Position numbers and translations under genes: made by a program | Shown: piece after piece, positions 17,734 to 25,972 of the stretch | Layout of the letters: each line of letters begins with the position of its first letter | How positions within the stretch are numbered: position 1 is the first letter of the stretch | Assembly (NCBI RefSeq): GCF_000718095.1 | Contig: NZ_JOEI01000032.1 | Location: 57,969 to 121,968, forward strand | DNA length: 64,000 bases | From: Streptomyces scopuliridis RB72 | GTDB lineage: Bacteria > Actinomycetota > Actinomycetes > Streptomycetales > Streptomycetaceae | Reading direction: 5' to 3' | The notes under the pieces: model-generated | Databases searched by the model: none | Seen by the model: only the letters and a program-made list of their open reading frames with translations | What the model was told of the DNA's origin: nothing

Positions 17734-17795
17734 GCCGGCCGCTCCCGGCAGCGCCGGGTGATGCCGCGGGGCGGCGCCCTGCCCATCACCGCCCC

Positions 17796-17826
17796 CGCCA
17801 GGCCGGGCGGTCCGCCCGGCCTGGCG
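17796..17826 (+). terminator. Strong hairpin terminator after FGE-like gene
   Basis: CGCCAGGCCGGGCGG, one T, then CCGCCCGGCCTGGCG: a perfect 15-bp inverted repeat 62 nt past the FGE-like stop. It separates that gene from the hmgA promoter region. The remaining sequence to 17977 holds no gene. Confidence 0.7.
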
Positions 17827-17977
17827 GCGATGCCTCCCGGTGCGGGCCTTGCCCGCACGGCGACCACGCAGCGACCCCGGCAGGCGCTGCGGTGCGGAGG
17901 CGGACGCGGCCCGGTACGGATCAGTCTGTCGGCTGCATACAGGGCTGCCTGAACGGCTCGGGTCACATCATTGGGCA

Positions 17978-18023
17978 CCGATTATCGGTTCTATTTGTCC
18001 TATAAACGGGATGTGGCTACGCT
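17978..18023 (+). promoter_or_regulatory. hmgA operator-promoter
   Basis: CCGATTATCGG (17978-17988), then -35 TTGTCC (17995-18000), a 17-nt spacer TATAAACGGGATGTGGC and -10 TACGCT (18018-18023). The palindrome abuts the -35 box and matches sites at 14034 and 15759, as expected for IclR control of the hmgA operon. The leader to the hmgA start is about 200 nt and contains no obvious gene. Confidence 0.7.
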
Positions 18024-18226
18024 CTATACACCCGGAGATCCACCGCGTCCCGCGAGCTGCGGTCCGCAAGCCACACCAAGGCTCCATGGGTGCCCGTAAG
18101 GGCATTTGTTCCTGGCGCGCCGCAGAACCGACGCGGCCACGCTGAGCGGCGCCGGTCGCAGAGCCCGAGAGCCGCTTGCGCGCGGGCCGTTCCTGTCCCG
18201 CTGCCATCGTCACGAAGGAACCAGTT

Positions 18227-19444
18227 ATGGCGTTCTACCGTCGAGTGGGCGATGTCCCGCCCAAACGGCACACCCAGCACCGCCGCCCGGACGGCGGCCT
18301 GTATTACGAGGAACTGGTGGGAGAGGAAGGCTTTGCCGCCGACTCCTCGCTGCTCTACCACAGCCAAATCCCGTCGGCCATCACCGACAGCCGGCCCTGG
18401 GAGCCGCCGGATGCGGCCACGGTCCCCAACCATCCCCTCAAGCCGCGCCACCTGCGCCTGCACGATCTCTTCCCGGGCCAGGAGTGGAAGGCGTCGGATG
18501 TGGTGACCGCCCGGCGGTTGCTGTTGGCAAACGGGGATGTGCGCATCTCCTACGTGGTGGCCGGCAGCCCTTCGCCGCTGTACCGCAACGCCATCGGCGA
18601 CGAGTGCGTCTATGTGGAGAGCGGCAGCGCCCAGGTGGAGACGATTTTCGGAACCCTGGAAGTCGGCCGTGGTGATTACGTGATCCTCCCGCGCGTCACC
18701 ACGCATCGCTGGGTGCCGAAGGGTGCCGAGCCACTGCGGGCCTACTGCATCGAGGCCTTCAGCCATATCGCTCCCCCCAAGCGGTACCTGTCGCGGTATG
18801 GGCAGCTGCTGGAGCACGCCCCGTACTGCGAGCGCGATCTGCGTGGCCCGGACGGGCCGCTCCTGGCGACGGATGACGGCGAAGCGGAAGTCTTCGTAAA
18901 GCACCGTGGTCCTGGCGCGAACGGGATCAGCGGCACCGTCCTCACCAGTCCTCACCACCCGTTCGACGTGGTGGGCTGGGACGGGTGCCTATACCCCTAC
19001 GCCTTCAACATCGACGACTTCGAACCGCTCACCGGCCGGGTCCACCAGCCCCCGCCCGCACACCAGGTCTTCGAAGGACATAACTTCGTGATCTGCAACT
19101 TCGTGCCGCGCAAGGTGGACTACCACCCGCTGGCCATCCCGGTGCCCTATCACCACTCGAACGTGGACTCCGACGAGGTGATGTTCTACTGCGGCGGGGA
19201 GTACGAGGCCCGCGAAGGCTCCGGAATCGGCCAGGGCTCGGTCTCCCTTCATCCGGGCGGCATTTCCCACGGGCCGCAGCCCGGCGCCCAGGAGCGGAGC
19301 ATCGGCGTGGAGTTCTTCGACGAGCTGGCCGTCATGGTCGACACCTTCCGGCCGCTGGAGCTCGGCGCGGAAGGGCTCGCCTGCGAAGACCCCGCCTACG
19401 CCTGGACCTGGAGCGTGCGCGGTTCCGAAGGGCGACAGTCATGA
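18227..19444 (+). CDS. hmgA: Homogentisate 1,2-dioxygenase
   Basis: Ring-cleaving non-haem iron dioxygenase of 405 aa that converts homogentisate to maleylacetoacetate in tyrosine/phenylalanine breakdown. Cupin-fold segments are recognisable: LYRNAIGDECVYVESGSAQV, GDYVILPRVTTHRW, then the metal-site region HHSNVDSDEVMFYCGGEYEA and SLHPGGISHGPQPGA. The N-terminus MAFYRRVGDVPPKRHTQHR is typical of the actinobacterial enzyme. ATG 18227 follows GAAGGA. Its stop overlaps the next start (ATGA), opening a three-gene coupled operon with an unknown protein and fahA. Regulation is probably through the IclR-type operator at 17978. Confidence 0.92.
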   Translation: MAFYRRVGDVPPKRHTQHRRPDGGLYYEELVGEEGFAADSSLLYHSQIPSAITDSRPWEPPDAATVPNHPLKPRHLRLHDLFPGQEWKASDVVTARRLLLANGDVRISYVVAGSPSPLYRNAIGDECVYVESGSAQVETIFGTLEVGRGDYVILPRVTTHRWVPKGAEPLRAYCIEAFSHIAPPKRYLSRYGQLLEHAPYCERDLRGPDGPLLATDDGEAEVFVKHRGPGANGISGTVLTSPHHPFDVVGWDGCLYPYAFNIDDFEPLTGRVHQPPPAHQVFEGHNFVICNFVPRKVDYHPLAIPVPYHHSNVDSDEVMFYCGGEYEAREGSGIGQGSVSLHPGGISHGPQPGAQERSIGVEFFDELAVMVDTFRPLELGAEGLACEDPAYAWTWSVRGSEGRQS

Positions 19445-20313
19445 CCCGGGTCTCAGTCGGTTCTCCGCTGTTCGCTCACCTGGTGGACGACGCCGGGCTT
19501 TTCCCGCCCGAGGCTCTCACCATGACCGAGGCAACGGCCAGGCACCGCCACGACAGCGCGGCAGGGCACCCCGTACTGAGCGACCGGTTCCTGTGCACCA
19601 CCGGCGATCTGCCCGCGCTCCTGGAGTCCCTGCACCCCGAGGACCGCTTCAGCGTCGGGCTCATCTCCCACCTCGACCCCTCCACGGTCCGCAGCGCGCT
19701 GGCCCGCACAGCCGACGACCCCCGCGTCGAACTCGTGGGCGTCGAGGGACCGTTGCCCTCCGGGTCGGACTCCCCGGCTGCGGTGATGCGGGCACTGACC
19801 GCGCTGGACGAACTACCGCAGCACGCATCGGGGTATGTCGAGGTACCGCTTGCTGGTGACCGCGCCCCCGTGGCCGTGCTTCGGCTGCTGGCCCAAGGGC
19901 ACAGGGCGGCCAAGGTGCGCTGCGGTGGCCTGCGCGCCGAACTGTTCCCCAGCTGCCAGAGCCTGGGAGCCTTCGTCCACGCCTGCGTGACCGAAGACGT
20001 CCCCTTCAAGGCGACCGCCGGCCTCCACCACGCCGTCCGCCACCGCGACGAGCGAACTGGATTCATCCACCACGGATTTCTCAACCTGCTCCTGGCGGTA
20101 TGCCGGGTGGCGGACGGCGGCACCGTCGAAGCGGCCGTCGCGGTGCTCGGATCCACTGACACCGAGGCGCTGACCGCGGAGGCACGCCAGGTCTCCACGG
20201 CCACCGCGGCCAAGGCCCGTGCGCTCTTCGTCGCCTACGGCTCCTGCAGTACCAGCGAGCCCATCGATGACCTGCGGGCCCTCGGCCTGGTGGCGAAGGA
20301 GGACACCGCATGA
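19441..20313 (+). CDS. Conserved protein of unknown function linked to homogentisate catabolism
   Basis: Protein of 290 aa translationally coupled on both sides (ATGA overlaps with hmgA and fahA). It starts with SPLFAHLVDDAGLFPPEALTM. It has alternating strands and helices suggestive of a TIM-barrel, with conserved-looking blocks YVEVPLAGD, AAKVRCGG, FPSCQSLGAFVHACV, VPFKATAGLHHAVR and GFLNLLLAV, and a signature C-terminus FVAYGSCSTSEPIDDLRALG. I recall similar uncharacterised proteins in other bacteria but no function. The usual middle enzyme, maleylacetoacetate isomerase, is not in this operon, so this protein is a candidate for an isomerase or accessory role; that is inference only. Confidence 0.75.
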   Translation: MTRVSVGSPLFAHLVDDAGLFPPEALTMTEATARHRHDSAAGHPVLSDRFLCTTGDLPALLESLHPEDRFSVGLISHLDPSTVRSALARTADDPRVELVGVEGPLPSGSDSPAAVMRALTALDELPQHASGYVEVPLAGDRAPVAVLRLLAQGHRAAKVRCGGLRAELFPSCQSLGAFVHACVTEDVPFKATAGLHHAVRHRDERTGFIHHGFLNLLLAVCRVADGGTVEAAVAVLGSTDTEALTAEARQVSTATAAKARALFVAYGSCSTSEPIDDLRALGLVAKEDTA

Positions 20314-21536
20314 ACCGCTCCTGGGTACCCGTACCGGACGGCAGCGACTTCCCCATACACAACCTCCCCTACGGCGTGTTCTCCCGCCCAGGAGAAGCCC
20401 CCCGGGTAGGGGTGGCCATAGGCGATGCTGTGCTCGACCTGTCGCGTCTGGACCTGCCCGCAGCCGGCGACTTCGCCGCAGACGCCCTCAACCCCTTCAT
20501 GTCCAAAGGGCCCGCGGCGTGGCGCGCGGCGCGCACCCGGATCACCGAACTCCTGACAGACGTCACCCACCGGCCCGCCCTTGCCCCCCACCTCATCCCG
20601 CAAACCGAGGTGCGCATGCACCTTCCCTTCCAGGTGGCCGACTACGTCGACTTCTACGCCTCGGAGAACCACGCGACCAACCTCGGCCGGATCTTCCGGC
20701 CCGGACAGGAGCCGCTCACCGCCAACTGGAAGCACCTGCCCATCGGTTACCACGGCCGGGCCGGCACCGTCGTGGTCTCCGGCACACCGGTGGTACGCCC
20801 CAGCGGGCAGTACAAGCAGCCGGACTCCGCGGCCCCGGTTTTCGGGCCGTCACGGCGACTGGACATCGAGGCCGAGATCGGTTTCGTGGTGGGAACCCCG
20901 TCCCGGTTGGGCCACGCAGTCTCCGCGGCGGACTTCGCCGACCACGTCTTCGGCGTGGTTCTGGTCAACGACTGGAGTGCCCGTGACATTCAGGCGTGGG
21001 AATACGTGCCCCTGGGGCCTTTCCTCGGCAAGTCGTTCGCCACCTCCGTCTCCCCCTGGGTAGTGCCCTTGGAAGCGCTCGCCCAGGCACGGGTCACCCC
21101 ACGCCAGCACCCATCCCCCCTTCCCTACCTGGTCGACGGTCGCCGGTGGGGCCTGGACCTCACAATGGAGGTTCGGCTCAACGGGCACCTGATCTCCCGG
21201 CCTCCGTTCGGTACCGCGTACTGGACCCCCGACCAGCAACTGGCCCACATGACCGTCAACGGCGCATCCCTGCGCACGGGCGACCTCTACGCATCCGGCA
21301 CCATTTCCGGACCGCGCCGCGACGAGCGCGGCTCGCTGATCGAACTCACTTGGAACGGCAGTGAGCCATTGGAGCTGTCCGACGGCTCCCGCCGGACCTT
21401 CCTGCGTGACGGCGACACGGTCACCATCAGCGCCGCCACCCACCTCGCAAACGGCACCAGCCTCGGCTTCGGAGAGGTCACCGGAACCATCGAGCGGACC
21501 CTCGCACACCCGAGGGGGAACCCATGGACAAAGTAG
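20310..21536 (+). CDS. fahA: Fumarylacetoacetase
   Basis: Fumarylacetoacetate hydrolase of 408 aa, splitting fumarylacetoacetate into fumarate and acetoacetate, the last committed step of homogentisate breakdown. Family motifs are present: VADYVDFYASENHATNLGR, LPIGYHGRAGTVVVSG, LDIEAEIGFVVGTP, VLVNDWSARDIQAWEYVPLG, FLGKSFATSVSPWVV, THLANGTSLGFGEVTGTIE. Length is close to the eukaryotic/actinobacterial form (about 410-420). ATG overlaps the upstream stop. Near its 3' end an ATG at 21524 in another frame begins a broken CoA-transferase gene, so the operon once extended further. Confidence 0.93.
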   Translation: MNRSWVPVPDGSDFPIHNLPYGVFSRPGEAPRVGVAIGDAVLDLSRLDLPAAGDFAADALNPFMSKGPAAWRAARTRITELLTDVTHRPALAPHLIPQTEVRMHLPFQVADYVDFYASENHATNLGRIFRPGQEPLTANWKHLPIGYHGRAGTVVVSGTPVVRPSGQYKQPDSAAPVFGPSRRLDIEAEIGFVVGTPSRLGHAVSAADFADHVFGVVLVNDWSARDIQAWEYVPLGPFLGKSFATSVSPWVVPLEALAQARVTPRQHPSPLPYLVDGRRWGLDLTMEVRLNGHLISRPPFGTAYWTPDQQLAHMTVNGASLRTGDLYASGTISGPRRDERGSLIELTWNGSEPLELSDGSRRTFLRDGDTVTISAATHLANGTSLGFGEVTGTIERTLAHPRGNPWTK

Positions 21537-21618
21537 TCTCGTCCGCGGAGGAGGCCGTCGCTGACATCCCAGCGGGGTATCGATGGCGGTCGGCGGCTTC
21601 GGACTGTGCGGCATCCCC
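21524..21618 (+). pseudogene. scoA: Truncated, frameshifted 3-oxoacid CoA-transferase subunit A
   Basis: From ATG 21524, overlapping the fahA stop, the frame reads MDKVVSSAEEAVADIPAG, and after an apparent one-base loss another frame continues MAVGGFGLCGIP (21583-21618). Together these match the N-terminus of succinyl-CoA:3-ketoacid CoA-transferase subunit A. Similarity then ends abruptly and the MBL relic begins 78 nt later. The intact enzyme would activate the acetoacetate made by FahA, so the pathway operon was cut at this junction. Confidence 0.75.
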
Positions 21619-21695
21619 CCGACCGGCCCTATGCGAATCTCGGCACATGTCCACACGCCAGGTGTCCGGCATAGAGGGCTACATCGGGTGTGTTT

Positions 21696-21800
21696 CTGGC
21701 CCGACATCCATATGACCCCGGCCGAGGGCAACGCGCGCCCATCTCGATCTCCAGGGCGACCGTCCGTCCGGCGTGATGCCGCCGATCCACGGGGGTACGT
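21696..21800 (+). pseudogene. Relic fragment of the MBL-hydrolase gene
   Basis: These 105 bp match 12708-12811 of the MBL-fold gene at roughly 95 percent with one inserted base; for example ATCCATATGACCCC and CATCTCGATCTCCAGGGCG are shared. It covers codons about 285-319 only and is frameshifted. It lies immediately beyond the broken scoA start, so it marks a recombination junction at the end of the homogentisate block. The remaining sequence to 21934 has no gene. Confidence 0.8.
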
Positions 21801-21934
21801 CGGCACGGGCGGCGGCAGCGGGAAGACGGAGGAGACGGCCGAGAGCGCGTCCTCCGCGTAAGCGCGAACGTCCGGGGGCGCGGGGACGTGGGCCCCGCGT
21901 CGCCCGGACCGTTCAGGTGTGTCAGGGAGTCCGT

Positions 21935-22732
21935 TCAGACCTGGAGGACGCGTACCCCGCGCTCCTCGAACCGGCGCGCCCACTCCGGCGCGCCGGAGTC
22001 CGTGATGAGCGTCCCGATGTCCTCCACCGGACAGATCCGCGCGAACGCGCGGGCGCCCAGCTTGGAGCTGTCCGCCACCACGACCAGCGTCCGCGCCCGC
22101 TCGGCGAGCAGCGCGTTGATGCTCGCCTCGTGCTCGCTGTGGGCACCGGCGCCCGACTCCGTGTCGACGGAGTCCGCACCGATGAACGCGATGTCGAGGC
22201 TGACCTCGCCGATGATGTGCCGGGCCAGCGGCCCGACGAGCTCGTACGACTGGGGCATCGCGACCCCGCCCGTCGTCACCACCTTGATGTGCGGCCGCAC
22301 CGCCAGCTCATGGGCGATGTTCAGCGCGTTGGTGACGATCGTGAGCGCCGGCTCCTCGGCCATCCGCTCCTCGGCCGTTCCCCGCAGCTCACCGCGGGTG
22401 GCGAGGGCCCTGGCCACCTCCGAGGTGGTCGTGCCGCCGTTCAGTCCGACCACCATGCCGCGTTCGGTCATCGCCGCCGCGGCGCGCGCGATGCGCTCCT
22501 TCGCCCCGGCGTGCCGTACCGCCTTGTACCGCAGCGGCAGTTCGTACGCGACGGAGTGTGCCACCGCCCCGCCCCGGGTACGGGTCACCAGCTGCTGCTC
22601 GGCGAGGTGATCGAGGTCGCGGCGGATGGTCGCCACGGACACCCCCAGCTCCGCGGCGACGGACTCGACCTCCAGCTGATGCCGCTCGGTCAGCAGCTCA
22701 AGCAAGGTCGTATGCCGCTCATGGCGATTCAC
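21935..22732 (-). CDS. DeoR/GlpR family transcriptional regulator
   Basis: Regulator of 265 aa. N-terminal HTH: RHTTLLELLTERHQLEVESV, AAELGVSVATIRRDLDHLAE. The C-terminal DeoRC sugar-phosphate sensor has VGLNGGTTTSEVARAL, the TIVTNALNIAHEL loop, VVTTGGVAMPQSYELVGP and DIAFIGADSVD. It is divergent from the SIS-domain isomerase gene, the classic arrangement for amino-sugar or sugar-phosphate control, so its target is probably the shared 145-nt intergenic region, where paired TCATACGG repeats occur. The effector is likely a sugar phosphate handled by the SIS protein. Confidence 0.88.
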   Translation of the reverse strand: MNRHERHTTLLELLTERHQLEVESVAAELGVSVATIRRDLDHLAEQQLVTRTRGGAVAHSVAYELPLRYKAVRHAGAKERIARAAAAMTERGMVVGLNGGTTTSEVARALATRGELRGTAEERMAEEPALTIVTNALNIAHELAVRPHIKVVTTGGVAMPQSYELVGPLARHIIGEVSLDIAFIGADSVDTESGAGAHSEHEASINALLAERARTLVVVADSSKLGARAFARICPVEDIGTLITDSGAPEWARRFEERGVRVLQV

Positions 22733-22833
22733 CGTAACCCCCTCGATCCCGTGGACCCTTGATCCTATGTGCTCGTGACCTCAGCCGGATTGCTTGTTAG
22801 TGATCGAAACTGTCGTCTAGCATGCAGAAACAA

Positions 22834-22859
22834 TCATACGGTTCGGAGTCATACGGCTC
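22834..22859. repeat. Paired 11-bp direct repeat in divergent promoter
   Basis: TCATACGGTTC (22834-22844) and TCATACGGCTC (22849-22859) repeat with a 15-bp period just upstream of the SIS gene. It may be a DeoR binding site; GTTAGTGATCGAAAC a little upstream is another candidate. Confidence 0.45.
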
Positions 22860-22877
22860 AGGGGAGTGGAGACGCAC

Positions 22878-23765
22878 ATGACGTATGTGGAGACGGAACT
22901 GGCCAGTCAGCCCGAGTGCTGGCGCCGGGCGGCGGCCCTGGCCGAGGGGGTGCGCGACAAGCTGCCCGAGCCCGGTGAACGCGTGGCCGTCGTCGGCTGC
23001 GGCACCTCGCTGTTCATGGCCCGCGCCTACGCCGGGCTGCGGGAGGGGGCGGGGCTGGGCGAGACGGACGCGTTCGCCGCCTCCGAGTTCCCCGCAGGCC
23101 GCCGCTACGACCGGATCGTGGCGCTGACCCGGTCGGGGACGACCACCGAGGTGCTGTCCCTGCTCGCGGACGTCCGCGGCACCGCCCGTACGACCGCGAT
23201 CACGGCGGACCCCGAGACTCCGGTGCGTACGGCCGCCGATGATCTGGTCGTACTGGACTTCGCCGACGAGCGGTCCGTCGTCCAGACGCGCTTCGCCACC
23301 ACCGCGCTCACGCTGCTCCGCGCGCACCTCGGTCTGCACTCGGACGCGGCCGTCACGGACGCGGAGACGGCCCTCGCGGAGCCGCTGCCCGCAGGGGTGA
23401 CCGAGTGCACGCAGTTCACATTCCTCGGCCGGGGCTGGACGGTGGGGCTCGCGGAGGAGGGCGCGCTCAAGATGCGGGAGGCGGCGCTGGCCTGGACCGA
23501 GGCGTATCCGGCGATGGAGTACCGCCATGGTCCGATCAGCATCACGACCCAGGGGACGGCCACGTGGGCGCTCGGGCCGGCCCCCGAGGGGCTGGGGGAG
23601 CAGGTGCGGGCCACCGGTGGGCTGTGGGTGCCGGGGACGCTGGACCCGCTGGCCGAGCTGGTGCGGATCCAGCGGCTCGCCCTCGCGCTGGCGGACCGGC
23701 GCGGTCTCGACCCGGACAACCCGCGCCATCTCAGCCGCTCCGTGATTCTGTCGCCGTCCTCCTGA
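22878..23765 (+). CDS. SIS-domain protein (sugar-phosphate isomerase/aminotransferase-like)
   Basis: Protein of 295 aa with two SIS half-domains like the isomerase part of GlmS or AgaS. The first has ERVAVVGCGTSLFMARAYAG and DRIVALTRSGTTTEVLSLL, the sugar-phosphate-binding Ser/Thr loops. The second has FTFLGRGWTVGLAEEGALKM and the EAYPAMEYRHGPISI segment typical of GlmS-like proteins. No glutaminase domain is present, so it is a deaminase/isomerase or sensor of an amino-sugar phosphate. ATG 22878 is preferred over an in-frame GTG at 22866 because GGAG precedes it. A perfect terminator follows at 23826. Confidence 0.85.
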   Translation: MTYVETELASQPECWRRAAALAEGVRDKLPEPGERVAVVGCGTSLFMARAYAGLREGAGLGETDAFAASEFPAGRRYDRIVALTRSGTTTEVLSLLADVRGTARTTAITADPETPVRTAADDLVVLDFADERSVVQTRFATTALTLLRAHLGLHSDAAVTDAETALAEPLPAGVTECTQFTFLGRGWTVGLAEEGALKMREAALAWTEAYPAMEYRHGPISITTQGTATWALGPAPEGLGEQVRATGGLWVPGTLDPLAELVRIQRLALALADRRGLDPDNPRHLSRSVILSPSS

Positions 23766-23825
23766 GCATCCCTTCCCCTCCCGTCTCTTCTGTCCCTTTT
23801 CTGTCCCTCCCGTCCTCGTAGGGGA

Positions 23826-23856
23826 GTTCGGCCCGGTGCCCCGCACCGGGCCGAAC
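23826..23856 (+). terminator. Hairpin terminator after SIS gene
   Basis: GTTCGGCCCGGTG, CCCCG loop, CACCGGGCCGAAC: a perfect 13-bp stem 60 nt beyond the SIS stop. The remainder of 23766-24072 contains no convincing gene and must include the conservon promoter. Confidence 0.75.
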
Positions 23857-24072
23857 GCGTATTTCGCGCTGATGTGCGATGCCTCATACCAGAGCAGGAT
23901 GCTCTGTGGGGAACTTCGTCAACTGCCCACCGCGAAGGAACGTTCGGCGACTACCGTGTGTGCTCGGTGATCAACGGAGGGCGTTGCGGTATGCGCAGGT
24001 CCTGCCGCTGCCGCCGGAACCGGAACACCCGCACGACGCCGCTTCCTGGGGCCCCACGTACCGAGGACACTG

Positions 24073-25965
24073 ATGTCTCAACTTCGCGCACCCGTCGCGC
24101 GGCCGGAGCGCCGCGAGGGCGGGCGGCACGGCAGGCCGGGCTCCCGCTCGTTCTCGTCCCCGGCGAGGGCGGAGACGCCGACGCCGACGCCGCCCGACGC
24201 CCGCATACGGCCTCAACTCCTGCGCACCGCCGTCCTTCCGGCGATAGTCGCCGCGCTCTGCGGCGCCGCCGCCGTCGTGCTCATCCTGCGGTCCACGGCG
24301 GCGGAACCGACCGCCGCGCTCTGGACGGCCCTGTTCGGCATGGCGCTGCTCGCCTTCGCCGCCATCGCGGCGGCCGCCCTCGGCGCGGAACGTACCGCGA
24401 AGTCCGTCCTGGACCGCTGCAACGCGATGCGCCGCTCCAGCGCGCGCGGGCAGGCCGAGCTCCGTGCGGTCGTCGAGCAGCTCCGACGGGGCGAGCGGGT
24501 GCCCGTACGCCCCGCACCGGCCCCGCCCGCCGTTCCCGGCGGTGACGAATTCGATCTGCTGGCACAGGAATTGGGCCGCTCCCGGGATGCCGCCGTCGCC
24601 GCTGTGGTGCAGGCTTCCCGGCTCTCCAGCAGCGTCGGGGACGAACAGAAGGTGGAGGTCTTCGTCAATCTGGCCCGTCGGCTCCAGTCCCTCGTCCACC
24701 GGGAGATCCAGCTGCTGGATGAGCTGGAGAACGAGGTCGAGGACCCGGAGCTGCTGAAGGGCCTCTTCCACGTCGATCATCTGGCGACCCGTATCCGCAG
24801 GCACGCCGAGAACCTCGCCGTCCTCGGCGGGGCGATCTCCCGGCGCCAGTGGAGCAGGCCGGTCACCATGACGGAGGTCCTGCGCTCGGCCATCGCCGAG
24901 GTCGAGCAGTACCCGCGGATCAAGCTCGTACCGCCGATCGACGGCACACTGCGCGGACACGCCGTGGCCGATGTCATCCATCTGCTGGCCGAACTGGTCG
25001 AGAACGCCACGCTCTTCTCCTCCCCGCACACCCAAGTGCTGCTGCGGGCCCAGCATGTGACGGCGGGTCTGGCCATCGAGGTGGAGGACCGGGGCCTCGG
25101 GATGCCGTTCAACGAGCAGAAGAAGATGAACGGTCTGCTCACCGACCCCGACCAGGTCAATGTCGCGCATCTGCTCCAGGACGGGCGGATCGGGCTCTTC
25201 GTGGTGTCGGCCCTGGCGCGCAGGCACGGCATCGCCGTACGTCTCCAGTCCAATATCTACGGTGGGATCCAGGCCGTACTGGTCCTGCCGCAGGCGCTGC
25301 TCGGCTCGGACCAGGCGGACGAGCGGAACGGCGAGCACCAGACGTACGGGACCCAGCCCCAGCCCCAAACACAGCCGCAACCTCAGCCGAGGATGTACGA
25401 GGCGCAGCTCCCGTCCCAGCAGCCACCGCCACCGCCACCGTCCCAGTCTCAGCCCCAGTCACCGCCCCAGACTCCGTCCGGGCCGACGCCACCCCAGGGC
25501 GCCCCCGCACCGCTCCCCGTCCGTGACACGGGCGCCGATCGCCCCACCCCCGCCGCCGCGCGCCCCGGCGCCGTCCATCCCGACCGGCGGCGACCGGTCG
25601 CCGCACCGGATCCGGCCCGTCCGCGGGTCGAGCCCCTCGGTGACGGCACGATCCACGCCACCGCGAGCCGGCCCCAACTGCCCCGGCGCCGTGGCCAGGA
25701 GCATATGGTCCCGCAACTGCGCGAGGCCCCGCCCGCGCCGCCTCATGCCCAGGAGGCCGTGCTCCACGACCCCGGGCTGATGGCCGCCTTCCAGCGGGGC
25801 ATCGGCCTCGCCGAATCCCAGCCCGCCCGCCCATCGGCTCCCCCGCACGACCCGCTGACCGACCCTCTGCCGGATCCCCTGCCCGACCCGTTGACCGACT
25901 CACTGTCCGAGCCCCTCGCGGAACCGCCGGAACCGCAGCGCCACGACACCACCCCCAAGGAGTAG
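24073..25965 (+). CDS. cvnA: Conservon CvnA-type sensor histidine-kinase-like protein
   Basis: Membrane-bound ATPase of 630 aa heading a conservon. Residues about 50-115 form two transmembrane helices (LLRTAVLPAIVAALCG region and ALWTALFGMALLAFAAIA). A cytoplasmic dimerisation segment and a HATPase domain follow, with N-box LLAELVENATLFSSP, G1 VEDRGLGMPF and G2 DGRIGLFVVSALARRHG. The last 230 residues are a disordered Pro/Gln-rich tail (QPQPQTQPQPQPR) ending in Asp-Pro-Leu repeats. CvnA proteins act with the roadblock, DUF742 and GTPase partners encoded next, as a membrane-tethered G-protein-like complex. Gene number within the species is unknown, so only the class name is given. Confidence 0.88.
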   Translation: MSQLRAPVARPERREGGRHGRPGSRSFSSPARAETPTPTPPDARIRPQLLRTAVLPAIVAALCGAAAVVLILRSTAAEPTAALWTALFGMALLAFAAIAAAALGAERTAKSVLDRCNAMRRSSARGQAELRAVVEQLRRGERVPVRPAPAPPAVPGGDEFDLLAQELGRSRDAAVAAVVQASRLSSSVGDEQKVEVFVNLARRLQSLVHREIQLLDELENEVEDPELLKGLFHVDHLATRIRRHAENLAVLGGAISRRQWSRPVTMTEVLRSAIAEVEQYPRIKLVPPIDGTLRGHAVADVIHLLAELVENATLFSSPHTQVLLRAQHVTAGLAIEVEDRGLGMPFNEQKKMNGLLTDPDQVNVAHLLQDGRIGLFVVSALARRHGIAVRLQSNIYGGIQAVLVLPQALLGSDQADERNGEHQTYGTQPQPQTQPQPQPRMYEAQLPSQQPPPPPPSQSQPQSPPQTPSGPTPPQGAPAPLPVRDTGADRPTPAAARPGAVHPDRRRPVAAPDPARPRVEPLGDGTIHATASRPQLPRRRGQEHMVPQLREAPPAPPHAQEAVLHDPGLMAAFQRGIGLAESQPARPSAPPHDPLTDPLPDPLPDPLTDSLSEPLAEPPEPQRHDTTPKE

Positions 25966-25972
25966 ATGCACC

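Noticed and set aside
23879..24073. Small open frame before the conservon
   Set aside because: No ribosome site, no family resemblance, and composition of non-coding DNA.
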